A stretch of DNA of 64,000 nt from Aeromicrobium terrae. Lineage in GTDB: Bacteria > Actinomycetota > Actinomycetes > Propionibacteriales > Nocardioidaceae. The translations under genes and the position numbers were made by a program. Shown piece by piece: positions 8,730 through 21,507 of this stretch (its first letter is position 1; every line of letters starts with the position of its first letter). The stretch spans positions 310,001 through 374,000 of the forward strand of contig NZ_VDUX01000001.1 in NCBI RefSeq assembly GCF_008039565.1. Reading direction: 5' to 3'. The notes under the pieces are model-generated. The model made no database searches. It was not told the origin of the DNA and worked only from the letters and a program-made list of their open reading frames with translations.

Positions 8730-11048
8730 GTGGCCGAACGCATCGACGTGGGCACGGAGGCGCCCGAGACCCCGGCCGAGACCAAGCCGGCCGACTCGGC
8801 GCCCGCGTCCGCGCGCGTCCGGAACCGCCTGGCCCGGATCGGTGGCCGCGGATCGTCCGGCAACCCGGTGCTCGAGCCGCTGCTGAAGGTCTACCGGTCC
8901 ACCCACCCGAAGGGTGACGTCGACTCGATCCAGAAGGCGTACGACATCGCCGAGCGGGCGCACGAGGGGCAGACCCGCAAGAGCGGCGACCCGTACATCA
9001 CCCACCCGCTCGCCGTCGCCACGATCCTCGCCGAGCTCGGCATGACCGCCCCGACGCTGTGCGCCGCGCTGCTGCACGACACCGTCGAGGACACGCCGTA
9101 CACGCTGGAGGAGCTGCGCAACGACTTCGGCGACGAGGTCGTCCAGCTCGTCGACGGCGTCACGAAGCTCGACAAGGTCACGTACGGCGAGACGGCGCAG
9201 TCGCAGACCATCCGCAAGATGGTCGTCGCGATGAGCCGCGACATCCGCGTGCTCGTCATCAAGCTGGCCGACCGGCTCCACAACATGCGCACCCTGCGCT
9301 ACCTGCGCCAGGACAAGCAGGAGCGCATCGCCCGCGAGACCATCGAGATCTTCGCGCCGCTGGCCCACCGCCTCGGCATGAACACCATCAAGTGGGAGCT
9401 GGAGGACCTCGCGTTCGCCACCCTGCACCCCAAGGTCTACGACGAGATCGTCCGACTCGTCGCGGACCGCGCACCGTCGCGCGAGCAGTTCCTCGAGCGC
9501 GTCATCGGCGACGTCGAGTCCGACCTGCGCCACGCCAAGCTCAAGGCCACCGTCAGCGGCCGGCCGAAGCACTACTACTCGATCTACCAGAAGATGCTCG
9601 TGCGCGGCCGGGAGTTCTCCGACATCTTCGACCTCGTCGGCGTGCGCATCCTCGTCGACTCCGTGGCCGACTGCTACGGCGTGCTGGGTGTGCTCCACGC
9701 GCGCTGGAACCCGATCCCCGGGCGGTTCAAGGACTACATCTCGGTCCCGAAGTTCAACATGTACCAGTCGCTGCACACCACGGTGATCGGCCCGCAGGGC
9801 AAGGCGGTGGAGCTGCAGATCCGCACGTTCGCGATGCACCGCCGCGCCGAGTACGGCGTCGCGGCCCACTGGAAGTACAAGGAGGACGGCACCGCGGGGT
9901 CCACCGGCGGCAAGGCGCCGAGCGGCGAGGACATGGTCTGGCTGCGGGAGCTGCTCGACTGGCAGTCCGAGACCGAGGACTCCGTCGACTTCCTGGACTC
10001 GCTGCGCTTCGAGATGAACAGCGCGGGCGTCTACGCGTACACGCCGCGCGGCGACGTCATCCAGCTGCCGGCGCAGGCCACGCCCGTCGACTTCGCCTAC
10101 GCCGTGCACACCGAGGTGGGGCACGCCTGTATCGGCGCCCGCGTGAACGGGCGGCTGGTGTCCTTGGAGTCGGAGCTGCAGACCGGCGACGTCGTCGAGA
10201 TCTTCACCTCCAAGTCGCCCGACGCCGGTCCGAGCCGCGATTGGCTGGAGTTCGTCAAGAGCCCACGGGCGCGCAACAAGATCAAGCACTGGTTCACCAA
10301 GGAGCGTCGCGAGGAGGCCATCGAGACCGGCCGCGACCTCATCGCGAAGCAGATGCGCAAGGAGAACCTGCCGCTCCACCGCCTGTTCAAGCACGAGTCG
10401 CTCGACGCGGTCGCCAAGGAGCTGCACCTCGCCGACGTCTCCGCGCTCTACGCGGCGGTGGGCGAGGGCAACGTCGGCGCCCAGAACGTCGTCGAGCGGG
10501 TCATCGCGCTGGCCGGCGGCCGCGAGGGTGCCGAGGAGGACCTGGCCGAGGCCACGTCGATGCCGGCCATCGGCAAGCGGTCACGACACGACCACGGCGA
10601 CGCGGGCGTGGTGGTCGAGGGCGTCGACGGCGACCTGATGGTGAAGCTCGCGCGCTGCTGCACCCCGGTGCCGGGTGACGCGATCGAGGGCTTTGTCACC
10701 CGGGGGAGTGGTGTCTCGGTGCACCGCTCGGACTGCGTGAACCTCGCGGCGCTCCGCAGCCAGCCCGAGCGGCTGGTCGGGGTGCATTGGGCGCCCACCG
10801 GCCAGAGCACCTTCCTCGTCGCGATCCAGGTGGAGGCGCTCGACCGCCCGCACCTGCTGAGCGACATCACCCGGATCATCTCCGACCAGCACGTCAACAT
10901 CCTGTCAGCGTCGCTGAGCACCGGTCGCGACCGCGTCGCGAAGTCGAAGTTCACCTTCGAGATGGCCGACGCCAAGCACCTCGGCCACGTCCTGTCCGCC
11001 GTACGTACCGTCGACGGCGTCTACGACGTCTACCGCCTCACCCAGTAA
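8730..11048 (+). CDS. rel: Bifunctional (p)ppGpp synthetase/hydrolase Rel
   Basis: 772 residues from GTG 8730, preceded by AGGAGG with 4-base spacing; ATG 8706 in the same frame lacks a ribosome binding site. Makes and degrades the stringent-response alarmone. Domains in order: HD hydrolase (about 55-200, with HPLAVATIL and ALLHDTVED), synthetase (about 230-350, GVRILVDS and [19 protein letters not shown]), TGS (about 430-490), zinc-finger/conserved Cys segment with RCCTPVPGD, and C-terminal ACT (about 690-770). Both catalytic domains look intact, as in the single long Rel of actinobacteria. Confidence 0.97.
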   Translation: MAERIDVGTEAPETPAETKPADSAPASARVRNRLARIGGRGSSGNPVLEPLLKVYRSTHPKGDVDSIQKAYDIAERAHEGQTRKSGDPYITHPLAVATILAELGMTAPTLCAALLHDTVEDTPYTLEELRNDFGDEVVQLVDGVTKLDKVTYGETAQSQTIRKMVVAMSRDIRVLVIKLADRLHNMRTLRYLRQDKQERIARETIEIFAPLAHRLGMNTIKWELEDLAFATLHPKVYDEIVRLVADRAPSREQFLERVIGDVESDLRHAKLKATVSGRPKHYYSIYQKMLVRGREFSDIFDLVGVRILVDSVADCYGVLGVLHARWNPIPGRFKDYISVPKFNMYQSLHTTVIGPQGKAVELQIRTFAMHRRAEYGVAAHWKYKEDGTAGSTGGKAPSGEDMVWLRELLDWQSETEDSVDFLDSLRFEMNSAGVYAYTPRGDVIQLPAQATPVDFAYAVHTEVGHACIGARVNGRLVSLESELQTGDVVEIFTSKSPDAGPSRDWLEFVKSPRARNKIKHWFTKERREEAIETGRDLIAKQMRKENLPLHRLFKHESLDAVAKELHLADVSALYAAVGEGNVGAQNVVERVIALAGGREGAEEDLAEATSMPAIGKRSRHDHGDAGVVVEGVDGDLMVKLARCCTPVPGDAIEGFVTRGSGVSVHRSDCVNLAALRSQPERLVGVHWAPTGQSTFLVAIQVEALDRPHLLSDITRIISDQHVNILSASLSTGRDRVAKSKFTFEMADAKHLGHVLSAVRTVDGVYDVYRLTQ

Positions 11049-11050
11049 CG

Positions 11051-11143
11051 CTGACGAGAGACTTCCGGCCCCCTGACGAGAGGATTCCGGCTCCCTGACG
11101 AGCGCCGAAAGTCTCTCGTCAAGGGGCCGGAATCCTCTCGTCA
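11051..11143. terminator. Large inverted repeat between convergent rel and DUF349 genes
   Basis: CTGACGAGAGGATTCCGG (11074-11091) and the following CTCCCTGACGAG pair with the reverse-complement segment up to 11143, giving a stem of about 30 bases with two mismatches. An extra direct copy, CTGACGAGAGACTTCCGG, lies at 11051-11068. It sits between two 3' ends and may terminate both transcripts, although no T-tract is present. It could equally be a dispersed repeat. Confidence 0.6.
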
Positions 11144-11147
11144 GCGG

Positions 11148-12380
11148 TTACGAGAAGTCGGCCTGGGCCTTCTGGGCCATCTCGAGGAAGGACTCGCGCG
11201 ACTTCAGCGACTCCTCGAGCTCGGCGATCTTCTTGGCGTCCTGGCTCGCCTGGGCGCGCTCGAGGGCCTCGCGGGTCTCGTCGATGGCGCGCTGCAGCTT
11301 GCCGATCATGTCGTCGGCGCGGGCGGACTTCTCCGGGTCGGTCTTCTTCCAGGCCTCGTCGCCGGCGGCGCGGACGGCTTGCTCGACGGCACGGAGCCGC
11401 CCCTCCATCTCCTTGACGCGGGCGCGGGGCACCTTGCCGGCGGCCTCCCAGCGGTCGGCGATGTCGTGCATCGCGCGGCGGGCGGCCTCCAGGTCGGTGA
11501 TCGGCAGCAGCTTCTCCGCCTCGAGGAGGATCTGCTCCTTGACCACCGCGTTGGCCTCGTACTCCTGGTCGAGCGCGGCGTTGGCCTCGTCGCGGGCGGT
11601 GAAGAAGACGTCCTGCGCAGCACGGAACCGCTTCCAGAGCTTGTCCTCGACGTTCCGCGGGGCCGCGCCGGCCGCCTTCCAGCGGGTCATCAGGTCGCGG
11701 TACGCCCCGGACGTCGGTCCCCAGTCGGTGGACGACGAGAGCGCCTCGGCCTCGGCGATCAGCTTCTCCTTGACGACGGCCGCCTCCTCACGCTGGGCGT
11801 GCTGCTCGGAGAAGTGCGCCTTGCGGCGACGCGTGTACGTGGTGCGGGCGGAGCTGAACCGGTGCCAGAGCTCGTCGTCGGTCTTCCGGTCGAGTCGGGC
11901 GAGGGTCTTCCACTCGTCGAGCAGGGCGCGCATGCGGTCGGCCCCGCCGCGCCAGTCGGTGCCCGCGGCGATGGCCTCGGCCTCATCGGCGATGCGTGCC
12001 TTGGCGGCCTGGGCCTCCGCGACACGGGCCTCCTTCTCGGCCTTCTGCTTCTCGCGGTGCTCGGCGATGACCGGCTCGAGCGCGTCGAGGCGCTTGAGGA
12101 GCCCGTCGAGGTCGCCGATGGCCTGGGCGCCGTCGACCTGCTCCCGCACGGTGGCGACGGCCTTGGCCGCGTCGTTGGGGCCGAGGGTGCCGCCCTTGAG
12201 GCGCTGCTCGAGCAGCTCGACCTCGATCTCGAGACCCTCGAAACGCCGCACGAACAGGGCCAACGTCTCCTGGGGATCGCCGCCGGGCCACTGGCCGATC
12301 TCGCGCTCACCGTCGGCCGTCTTCACGAAGGCACGGCCCTCGTCGTCGACGCGTCCCCACGCGTGCTCGGCGGAAGTCAT
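11148..12380 (-). CDS. DUF349-containing coiled-coil protein
   Basis: 410 residues from the ATG at 12380; the same frame runs open far upstream but homology begins near MTSAEHAWGRVDDEGRAF. Three DUF349-type repeats are visible, each with the pattern D-W-x(n)-L...W...G......D..LW..F..A (about residues 125-200, 205-285 and 290-350), surrounded by long charged helices (Glu/Ala/Lys-rich, predicted coiled coil). Function unknown; family members have been linked to RNA or nucleic-acid binding in a few bacteria. It is transcribed convergently to rel and divergently from the metallo-hydrolase, a common actinobacterial layout. Confidence 0.88.
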   Translation of the reverse strand: MTSAEHAWGRVDDEGRAFVKTADGEREIGQWPGGDPQETLALFVRRFEGLEIEVELLEQRLKGGTLGPNDAAKAVATVREQVDGAQAIGDLDGLLKRLDALEPVIAEHREKQKAEKEARVAEAQAAKARIADEAEAIAAGTDWRGGADRMRALLDEWKTLARLDRKTDDELWHRFSSARTTYTRRRKAHFSEQHAQREEAAVVKEKLIAEAEALSSSTDWGPTSGAYRDLMTRWKAAGAAPRNVEDKLWKRFRAAQDVFFTARDEANAALDQEYEANAVVKEQILLEAEKLLPITDLEAARRAMHDIADRWEAAGKVPRARVKEMEGRLRAVEQAVRAAGDEAWKKTDPEKSARADDMIGKLQRAIDETREALERAQASQDAKKIAELEESLKSRESFLEMAQKAQADFS

Positions 12381-12430
12381 GCGGGACAGTCTAGGAGGAC
12401 GCGGCCGTGCTTCGGCATTCTGACCTCGCG

Positions 12431-12436
12431 TACCCT
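12431..12436 (+). promoter_or_regulatory. Putative -10 box for leaderless metallo-hydrolase transcript
   Basis: TACCCT lies 7 bases before GTG 12444, with no ribosome binding site between them. Confidence 0.45.
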
Positions 12437-12443
12437 GTCGGTC

Positions 12444-13139
12444 GTGCTTCTGACGTCCTTCCCAGCGGGTCCGCTGCAGGCCAACTGCTACGTGATCTCG
12501 CGCGGTCCGGGAGCCGGTTGTGCGCTCGTCGACCCCGGCATGGACGCCATGGACGGCGTGCACACGGTGGTGTCCGAGCAGAACCTGACGCCGCAGGCCG
12601 TGCTCATCACGCACGGCCACTTCGACCACATGTGGTGCGCCCAGGACGTCGCCGCCGAGTACGGCTGCCCGGTGTGGATCCACCCGGACGACCGGCACCT
12701 GCTGGCCGACCCGATGGCCGCCATCTCCGGGGAGTCCGCGGCGATGCTGCGGGCCCAGCTGGGCATGCACGACCTGCCCACGTTCGCCGAGCCGGCCGAC
12801 GTCCGCGACGCCGTCGACGGCGCCACGATCGAGGTCGACGGCCTGACGTTCACCGTCGACCACGTGCCCGGCCACACGCCCGGCACCGTCGTCTACCGGA
12901 TCCCGTGGGACGGCCCCGAGGAGGTCTCGGAGCTGATGTTCTCCGGCGACTTCCTGTTCCAGGGCTCGATCGGCCGCACGGACCTCACCGGCGGCTCGCA
13001 CCCGCAGATGGAGCAGAGCCTGCGCGACCGCGTGCTGCCGCTCGCCGACGACATCGTCGTGCTGCCCGGCCACGGCCCGCAGACGTCGATCGGCCGCGAG
13101 CGCGTCACCAACCCCTTCCTCCTCGAGCTCAGCGCATGA
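12444..13139 (+). CDS. MBL-fold metallo-hydrolase (glyoxalase II-like)
   Basis: 231 residues. Zinc ligands are all visible: THGHFDH (the HxHxDH motif, near residue 57), HVPGHTPG (near 142), FSGDFLF and LPGHGP near the C-terminus. This resembles the hydroxyacylglutathione-hydrolase-like group; the real substrate thiol ester is unknown, and actinobacteria generally use mycothiol. The leaderless-type GTG start is placed by the upstream TACCCT. The stop overlaps the hisS start (ATGA), the usual partner in actinobacteria. Confidence 0.9.
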   Translation: MLLTSFPAGPLQANCYVISRGPGAGCALVDPGMDAMDGVHTVVSEQNLTPQAVLITHGHFDHMWCAQDVAAEYGCPVWIHPDDRHLLADPMAAISGESAAMLRAQLGMHDLPTFAEPADVRDAVDGATIEVDGLTFTVDHVPGHTPGTVVYRIPWDGPEEVSELMFSGDFLFQGSIGRTDLTGGSHPQMEQSLRDRVLPLADDIVVLPGHGPQTSIGRERVTNPFLLELSA

Positions 13140-14467
13140 GCAAGTTGTCCGGGTTCCCCGAGCTGCTGCCGGCGGAGCGGAACGTCGAGCTGTACGTGCT
13201 CGACCACCTGCGCCGGGTCTTCGAGCTGCACGGCTTCGCGAACGTCGAGACGCGAGCCGTCGAGCCGCTCGAGACGCTGCTTAGCAAGGGTGAGATCGAC
13301 AAGGAGGTCTACACGCTGCGGCGCCTGCAGGCCACGGACGAGGAGTCCGACGCCGGCGACACCTTGGCTCTGCACTACGACCTCACCGTGCCCATCGCCC
13401 GTTACGTCGTCGAGAACGCCAACGCCCTGGAGTTCCCGTTCCGTCGCTACCAGATCCAGAAGGTGTGGCGGGGGGAGCGGCCGCAGCAGGGACGCTTCCG
13501 CGAGTTCACGCAGGCCGACATCGACATCGTCGGCCGCGACACGCTGCCGTTCCACGCCGACGTCGAGATCGCCCAGGTCATGGGCGAGGCGCTCGCCGGG
13601 CTCCCGGTCCCGCACCTGACGCTGCAGATCAGCAACCGCAAGGTGCTCGAGGGCTTCTACCTCGGCCTGGGCGTCGCCGACCCCGTCGCGGTCATGCGCA
13701 TCGTCGACAAGCTCGACAAGGTGCCCGCCGACGCCGTCAAGAAGATGCTCACCGACGCCGGCCTGTCCGACGACCAGGCGCACGCCTGCCTCGCCCTGGC
13801 CGACATCCGCGCCACCGACACCTCGTTCGTCGAGCAGGTGCGCGCCCTCGGCGTCACCCACGACGTCCTCGAGACCGGGCTCGACGAGCTGGCGAGCGTC
13901 GTCGGCGCGTGCCGGCCGGTCGACGGCGTCACGGTCACCGCCGACCTGCGGATCGCGCGCGGCCTCGACTACTACACCGGCACCGTCTTCGAGACGCGCA
14001 TGGCGGGCTACGAGTCCCTCGGGTCCATCTGCTCGGGCGGGCGGTACGACCAGCTCGCCGCCGACAACCGCAACACGTACCCCGGCACCGGCATCTCGCT
14101 CGGCATCTCCCGCCTGCTCGTGCCGCTGCTGGCCGACGGGCTCACCAGCGACCGCTCGGTGCCGTCCGCCGTCCTGATCGCCCTCGTCGACGAGGAGTCC
14201 CGCGCGACCAGCACGGACGTCGCCCAGCGGCTCAGGGCCCGCGGCATCCCCACCGAGGTCGCGCACAAGGCCGCCAAGTTCGGTCAGCAGATCAAGCAGG
14301 CCGAGCGTCGCGGCATCCCGTACGTGTGGTTCCCGCCCGCCGCGGGCACCGACGGCCAGCACAGCGTCCGGGACATCCGCTCGGGCGAGCAGCGCGACGC
14401 GGACCCGGACAGCTGGCTGCCGCCCACCACCGACCTCACGCCCCAGATCAAGGAGCCCACCTCGTGA
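13136..14467 (+). CDS. hisS: Histidyl-tRNA synthetase
   Basis: 443 residues. Class II synthetase. Seen: motif 1 region with [12 protein letters not shown], motif 2 [30 protein letters not shown] segments, the histidine-specific loop [11 protein letters not shown] and motif 3 GISLGISRL (about residue 325), then the C-terminal anticodon-binding domain. Overlaps the metallo-hydrolase by 4 bases and aspS by 4 bases (GTGA). Confidence 0.96.
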   Translation: MSKLSGFPELLPAERNVELYVLDHLRRVFELHGFANVETRAVEPLETLLSKGEIDKEVYTLRRLQATDEESDAGDTLALHYDLTVPIARYVVENANALEFPFRRYQIQKVWRGERPQQGRFREFTQADIDIVGRDTLPFHADVEIAQVMGEALAGLPVPHLTLQISNRKVLEGFYLGLGVADPVAVMRIVDKLDKVPADAVKKMLTDAGLSDDQAHACLALADIRATDTSFVEQVRALGVTHDVLETGLDELASVVGACRPVDGVTVTADLRIARGLDYYTGTVFETRMAGYESLGSICSGGRYDQLAADNRNTYPGTGISLGISRLLVPLLADGLTSDRSVPSAVLIALVDEESRATSTDVAQRLRARGIPTEVAHKAAKFGQQIKQAERRGIPYVWFPPAAGTDGQHSVRDIRSGEQRDADPDSWLPPTTDLTPQIKEPTS

Positions 14468-16236
14468 TCCGTACCCGCCAAGCCGGAAGCCTGCGCGCGA
14501 GCGACGTCGGCGACCAGGTCACCCTCGCCGGGTGGGTCGCCCGGCGCCGCGACCACGGCGGTGTCGCCTTCATCGACCTCCGCGACGCGAGCGGCGTGGC
14601 GCAGGTCGTCATCCGCGAGGACGTCGCGCACCAGCTGCGCGCGGAGTACTGCCTCAAGATCGTCGGCACCGTGTCCGAGCGTCCCGAGGGCAACCAGAAC
14701 GACAAGCTCCCCACCGGTGCCATCGAGGTCATCGCCGACGACGTCGAGGTGCTCAGCGCGGCCGCCCCGCTGCCGTTCCCGATCGACGACCACATTGACG
14801 TCGGCGAGGAGGCGCGGCTCAAGTACCGCTACCTGGACCTGCGCCGCACCGAGCCGGGCGAGGCGCTCCGCCTGCGCAGCAAGGTGAACCGTGCGGCCCG
14901 CGCCGTGCTCGACGCCCACGACTTCGTCGAGATCGAGACGCCGACGCTCACCCGCTCGACGCCCGAGGGCGCCCGCGACTTCCTGGTGCCGGCCCGCCTG
15001 CGCCCGGGCAGCTGGTACGCCCTGCCGCAGAGCCCGCAGCTGTTCAAGCAGCTGCTGATGGTCGCCGGCATGGAGCGCTACTACCAGATCGCGCGCTGCT
15101 ACCGCGACGAGGACTTCCGCGCCGACCGCCAGCCGGAGTTCACCCAGCTCGACGTCGAGATGAGCTTCGTCGAGCAGGACGACGTTCTCGCCGTCGCCGA
15201 GGAGATCCTCACGGCGCTCTGGGCCCTGATCGACGTCGAGGTGCCCACCCCGCTGCCGCGGATGACGTACGAGGAGGCCATGCGCCGCTTCGGCACCGAC
15301 AAGCCCGACCTGCGCATGGGCCAGGAGCTCGTCGAGTGCACCGAGTACTTCGCCGACACCCCGTTCCGGGTGTTCCAGGCGCCGTACGTCGGCGCGGTGG
15401 TCATGCCGGGTGGCGCGTCGCAGCCGCGGCGCCAGCTCGACGCCTGGCAGGAGTGGGCCAAGCAGCGCGGCGCCAAGGGGCTCGCGTACGTGCTCGTGCA
15501 GGAGGACGGCGAGCTCGGCGGCCCCGTGGCCAAGAACCTCACCGACGCCGAGCGCGAGGGCCTCGTCGCCCACGTCGGCGCGCAACCCGGCGACTGCGTC
15601 TTCTTCGGCGCCGGCCCGGTGAAGTCGACGCGAGCGCTGCTCGGTGCCGCCCGGCTCGAGATCGGTCGTCGCTGCGACCTGCTCGACGAGTCGGCCTGGA
15701 GCTTCCTGTGGGTCGTCGACGCCCCGCTGTTCGAGCCCACCAGCGACGCCACGGCCGCCGGCGACGTCGCCGTCGGCTCCGGCTCCTGGACCGCCGTGCA
15801 CCACGCGTTCACGTCGCCGCAGGACCTCGACACGTTCGACACCGATCCGGGCAACGCGCTGGCCTGGGCCTACGACATCGTGTGCAACGGGAACGAGATC
15901 GGCGGCGGGTCCATCCGTATCCACCGCGAGGACATCCAGAAGCGGGTGTTCGCGATCATGGGCCTGGACGAGGCCGAGGCGCAGGAGAAGTTCGGCTTCC
16001 TGCTCGAGGCGTTCAAGTACGGCGCCCCGCCGCACGGCGGCATCGCGTTCGGCTGGGACCGCATCTGCGCCCTGCTCAGCGGCGCCGACTCCATCCGCGA
16101 GGTCATCGCGTTCCCGAAGTCCGGCGGCGGCTACGACCCGCTCACCGCGGCTCCCGCGCCCATCACGCCGGAGCAGCGCAAGGAGGCCGGCGTCGACGCG
16201 AAGCCGGAGCCGAAGGACGTCAGCACCGACGACTAG
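14464..16236 (+). CDS. aspS: Aspartyl-tRNA synthetase
   Basis: 590 residues, the long bacterial form. N-terminal OB-fold anticodon domain ([19 protein letters not shown]), class II motif 1 near FVEIETPTL, the flexible-loop STPEGARDF, motif 2 [20 protein letters not shown], the bacterial GAD insertion (about residues 290-420), and motif 3 GIAFGWDRI with FPKSGGG. GTG start inside the hisS stop. Whether it also charges tRNA-Asn cannot be told from this window. Its TAG stop begins the -10-like TAGGCT before rarA. Confidence 0.96.
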   Translation: MIRTRQAGSLRASDVGDQVTLAGWVARRRDHGGVAFIDLRDASGVAQVVIREDVAHQLRAEYCLKIVGTVSERPEGNQNDKLPTGAIEVIADDVEVLSAAAPLPFPIDDHIDVGEEARLKYRYLDLRRTEPGEALRLRSKVNRAARAVLDAHDFVEIETPTLTRSTPEGARDFLVPARLRPGSWYALPQSPQLFKQLLMVAGMERYYQIARCYRDEDFRADRQPEFTQLDVEMSFVEQDDVLAVAEEILTALWALIDVEVPTPLPRMTYEEAMRRFGTDKPDLRMGQELVECTEYFADTPFRVFQAPYVGAVVMPGGASQPRRQLDAWQEWAKQRGAKGLAYVLVQEDGELGGPVAKNLTDAEREGLVAHVGAQPGDCVFFGAGPVKSTRALLGAARLEIGRRCDLLDESAWSFLWVVDAPLFEPTSDATAAGDVAVGSGSWTAVHHAFTSPQDLDTFDTDPGNALAWAYDIVCNGNEIGGGSIRIHREDIQKRVFAIMGLDEAEAQEKFGFLLEAFKYGAPPHGGIAFGWDRICALLSGADSIREVIAFPKSGGGYDPLTAAPAPITPEQRKEAGVDAKPEPKDVSTDD

Positions 16237-16239
16237 GCT
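16234..16239 (+). promoter_or_regulatory. Putative -10 box for rarA, overlapping the aspS stop codon
   Basis: TAGGCT is formed by the aspS stop TAG plus GCT and sits 6 bases before GTG 16246, with no ribosome binding site. Confidence 0.45.
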
Positions 16240-16245
16240 CACCGC

Positions 16246-17643
16246 GTGAGTGACGACGGGCTGTTCGACCTGCCGGATGCGCCCGCGCCCGCCTCCGGTG
16301 GAGGCGGCGGCAGCCTGGCCGGCAACGCCCACTCGTCGGCTCCGCTCGCGGTCCGCATGCGGCCGCGCACGCTCGACGAGCTGGTCGGGCAGCAGCACCT
16401 GCTCGCACCGGGTTCGCCGCTGCGCCAGGTGATCGACGGCGACCAGCCGCTCACCCTGCTGCTGTGGGGGCCGCCGGGCACCGGCAAGACCACGATCGCG
16501 TCGCTGATCAGCCGACACACGGACCGCCGGTTCGTCGAGGTCTCGGCGGTCTCGGCCGGGGTCAAGGAGGTCCGCGACGTCATCGCCGGCGCGCGCCGCG
16601 CCCTGGCCAACGGCGTCGAGACGGTGCTGTTCGTCGACGAGGTCCACCGCTTCAGCAAGACGCAGCAGGACGCGCTCCTGCCGGGCGTCGAGAATCGCTG
16701 GGTCTCGCTGATCGGCGCCACCACGGAGAACCCGCACTTCAGCGTCATCTCGCCACTGCTCAGCCGGTCCCTGCTGCTGACCCTCGACTCGCTCACCGAC
16801 GCGGACATCGCCGAGGTCATCGATCGCGCCCTCGTCGACGAGCGCGGGCTGAAGGGGGCGGTCACCCTCACCGGCGACGCCAAGGACCACCTCGTCCGGC
16901 TGGCCGGTGGTGACGGGCGTCGCGCCCTCACGTACCTCGAGGCCGCGGCCGGCGTCGCGAGGAACCAGGACCGCACCGAGGTCACGGTCGACGACGCGGC
17001 GCTCGCCGTCGACCGCGCGGCCGTCCGCTACGACCGCCAGGGCGACCAGCACTACGACGTCATCAGCGCGTTCATCAAGTCCATCCGCGGCTCCGACGTT
17101 GACGCCGCCCTGCACTACCTCGCCCGGATGATCGAGGCGGGGGAGGACCCGCGGTTCATCGCCCGGCGCCTGATGATCTCGGCGAGCGAGGACATCGGCA
17201 TGGCCGACCCCACCGCGCTCACCACGGCGGTCGCCGCGGCGCAGGCCGTCGCGCTGATCGGCTTCCCCGAGGCACGCCTCACGCTCGCGCAAGCCGTGAT
17301 CGCCCTGGCGACGGCGCCGAAGTCGAACGCCGTCATCCGTGCCATCGACGCCGCCTCGGCCGACGTCCAGGCGGGGAAGGTCGGCGCCGTCCCGCCCGCG
17401 CTGCGCGACGCCCACTACGCCGGGGCCAAGAAGCTCGGCCACGGGCACGACTACATCTACTCGCACGACGACCCACGCGGCGTCGTAGCCCAGCAGTACG
17501 CGCCCGACGACGTCGACGGCTCCGTGTACTACGAGCCGAGCGAGCACGGCGCCGAGGCGGCGCTCGGCGAGCGGCTCGAGCGCATCCGGGCCATCCTGGG
17601 CGATCGTCCTGGGGCCGGTGAGCCGCGACGCCGCGACGAGTAA
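16246..17643 (+). CDS. rarA: Replication-associated recombination protein RarA (MgsA)
   Basis: 465 residues. AAA+ ATPase acting at stalled forks, related to clamp loaders. Seen: [16 protein letters not shown], Walker [10 protein letters not shown] (about residues 76-84), Walker [11 protein letters not shown], sensor 1 [10 protein letters not shown], and the C-terminal tetramerisation/MgsA region with [16 protein letters not shown] and [20 protein letters not shown] start without a Shine-Dalgarno sequence. Its TAA stop likewise contributes to a hexamer before the next gene. Confidence 0.95.
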   Translation: MSDDGLFDLPDAPAPASGGGGGSLAGNAHSSAPLAVRMRPRTLDELVGQQHLLAPGSPLRQVIDGDQPLTLLLWGPPGTGKTTIASLISRHTDRRFVEVSAVSAGVKEVRDVIAGARRALANGVETVLFVDEVHRFSKTQQDALLPGVENRWVSLIGATTENPHFSVISPLLSRSLLLTLDSLTDADIAEVIDRALVDERGLKGAVTLTGDAKDHLVRLAGGDGRRALTYLEAAAGVARNQDRTEVTVDDAALAVDRAAVRYDRQGDQHYDVISAFIKSIRGSDVDAALHYLARMIEAGEDPRFIARRLMISASEDIGMADPTALTTAVAAAQAVALIGFPEARLTLAQAVIALATAPKSNAVIRAIDAASADVQAGKVGAVPPALRDAHYAGAKKLGHGHDYIYSHDDPRGVVAQQYAPDDVDGSVYYEPSEHGAEAALGERLERIRAILGDRPGAGEPRRRDE

Positions 17644-17646
17644 CCT
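17641..17646 (+). promoter_or_regulatory. Putative -10 box overlapping the rarA stop codon
   Basis: TAACCT is formed by the rarA stop TAA plus CCT, 7 bases before GTG 17654, with no ribosome binding site. Confidence 0.4.
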
Positions 17647-17653
17647 CGTACCC

Positions 17654-18112
17654 GTGCCTCTCGACGTCCTGCTCCTGGTCCTGACCGCCGCGCTGGCGGC
17701 GGTGGCCCTTGGTGCTGCCGTCGTGGCTGTCCGGGCCTCGCGCCGACGTCCGCCGGAGCCGGAGCCGGGATCCGTAGAGCCTACCCGGCCCGCGGTGCTC
17801 GTGCCGCTGCCCGACCATCGCGACGCGTCCGTGGTCCCGCTGGTCACACGCGTCGTGGACGACCGGATCGTGGCGCCGCCCACCGAGGCGCAGGTGGTCA
17901 ACACCGCGCTCGGGCGTCCGCAGGTCCGGCTCGCGGTGGCGATCCGCGGCGTGGCCTACGCGCTGCGTGCCGAGAGCCGTGACCGCATCGTCGCGATGAT
18001 GCGCCGCGAGTACCGCCGTCGCCGCACCGAGCGTCTGCGCGCCGGGCGCCGTGCTGTCCGTGCGGTTCGTCCTGCTCCTGCCGATCGCTGGATGGGGGAG
18101 ATCGAGTCATGA
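17654..18112 (+). CDS. Hypothetical membrane-anchored basic protein
   Basis: 152 residues from GTG 17654; an upstream in-frame ATG at 17618 lies inside rarA and has no better support. One N-terminal transmembrane segment (about residues 3-25, LLLVLTAALAAVALGAAVVAV), a short Pro/Glu-rich linker, a middle domain with LVTRVVDDRIVAPPTEAQV, and a strongly basic C-terminus with an R-R-R-R run. The cytoplasmic tail could touch RNA or membrane lipid. No family recognised. The stop overlaps the next ATG (ATGA), so the two small genes form a unit leading into alaS. Confidence 0.8.
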   Translation: MPLDVLLLVLTAALAAVALGAAVVAVRASRRRPPEPEPGSVEPTRPAVLVPLPDHRDASVVPLVTRVVDDRIVAPPTEAQVVNTALGRPQVRLAVAIRGVAYALRAESRDRIVAMMRREYRRRRTERLRAGRRAVRAVRPAPADRWMGEIES

Positions 18113-18389
18113 AGCGCACCACCTGGTTCGTGGCCGGCGCCGCGGCAGGCCTGTACGCCAGCGTGAAGGCCAAGCGAGCCGCCTACCGCCTGTCGATGCC
18201 CGGCTTGATCGACCAGGCCGCCGCCCTCGGCGTCGGCGTCCGCGCCTTCGCCTCCGAGCTGCGCACCGGCATCGACCAGGAGGAGCAGCGCGTCGCCGCC
18301 CGACTCGGCGGGGGTGCCGGGCCACGGGCGGCAGATGACGCCGAGCAGCCGCTCCGCACGCCCACCCCGATCGAGAGAGACACCGCCTG

Positions 18390-18390
<1 letters not shown>
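18109..18390 (+). CDS. Small hypothetical protein upstream of alaS (DUF6167-like)
   Basis: 93 residues. Begins MKRTTWFVAGAAAGLYASVKAKR, a short hydrophobic helix with a basic patch, then an amphipathic helix (VRAFASELRTGIDQEEQRVA) and an acidic/proline tail. Genes of this kind regularly precede alaS in actinobacteria and I believe they are catalogued as DUF6167; that assignment is from memory. Coupled to both neighbours: ATGA with the upstream gene and TGATG with alaS. Confidence 0.82.
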
Positions 18391-21050
<2,660 letters not shown>

Positions 21051-21052
21051 TC

Positions 21053-21499
21053 ATGAGATCAGGCCGGCGGGTTGGTGTGGACGTGGGCGACGTCCGCATC
21101 GGCATCGCCGTCTGCGACCCGGACGGGATGATCGCGACCCCGCTGGAGACCGTTCCCGCAGGTCCGGACGCCATCGGCCGTCTCACGGCGATCGTGGCCG
21201 AGCACGAGCCGCTCGAGTGCGTCGTAGGTCTGCCGCTGTCGCTGAACGGCCGGGAGGGCCCGGCCGCCGGAAAGGTGCGGGCGTTCGCCACCGCGTTGCG
21301 CGACGCGATCGCGCCCGTGCCTGTCCGCCTCTTCGACGAGCGGATGTCTACGATGACTGCGGACGGGCAGCTCCGTGAGAGCGGACGGTCCGGTCGAGGA
21401 AAGCGCGCGATCATCGACCAGGTGGCGGCCACGGTGATCCTCCAGGGGGCGCTGGACGCCGAACGCACACGGGGGACCGCCCCCGGCCAGACCTTGTGA
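21053..21499 (+). CDS. ruvX: RuvX/YqgF-family putative pre-16S rRNA nuclease
   Basis: 148 residues. RNase H-like fold. Seen: VGVDVGDVRIGIAVCD (first Asp), VVGLPLSLNGREGP and the DERMSTMTAD segment with later conserved acidic residues at AIIDQVAATVIL. Homologues mature the 16S rRNA 5' end. ATG 21053 lies 2 bases after alaS. The usual actinobacterial alaS-ruvX-mltG-aroE order holds. Confidence 0.93.
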   Translation: MRSGRRVGVDVGDVRIGIAVCDPDGMIATPLETVPAGPDAIGRLTAIVAEHEPLECVVGLPLSLNGREGPAAGKVRAFATALRDAIAPVPVRLFDERMSTMTADGQLRESGRSGRGKRAIIDQVAATVILQGALDAERTRGTAPGQTL

Positions 21500-21507
21500 A
21501 GGATGCG

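Noticed and set aside
14284-17904. A 1206-residue open frame on the reverse strand across hisS, aspS and rarA, and similar long antisense frames elsewhere
   Set aside because: They are third-position GC shadows of well-identified forward genes; the translations are low-complexity and match no family.
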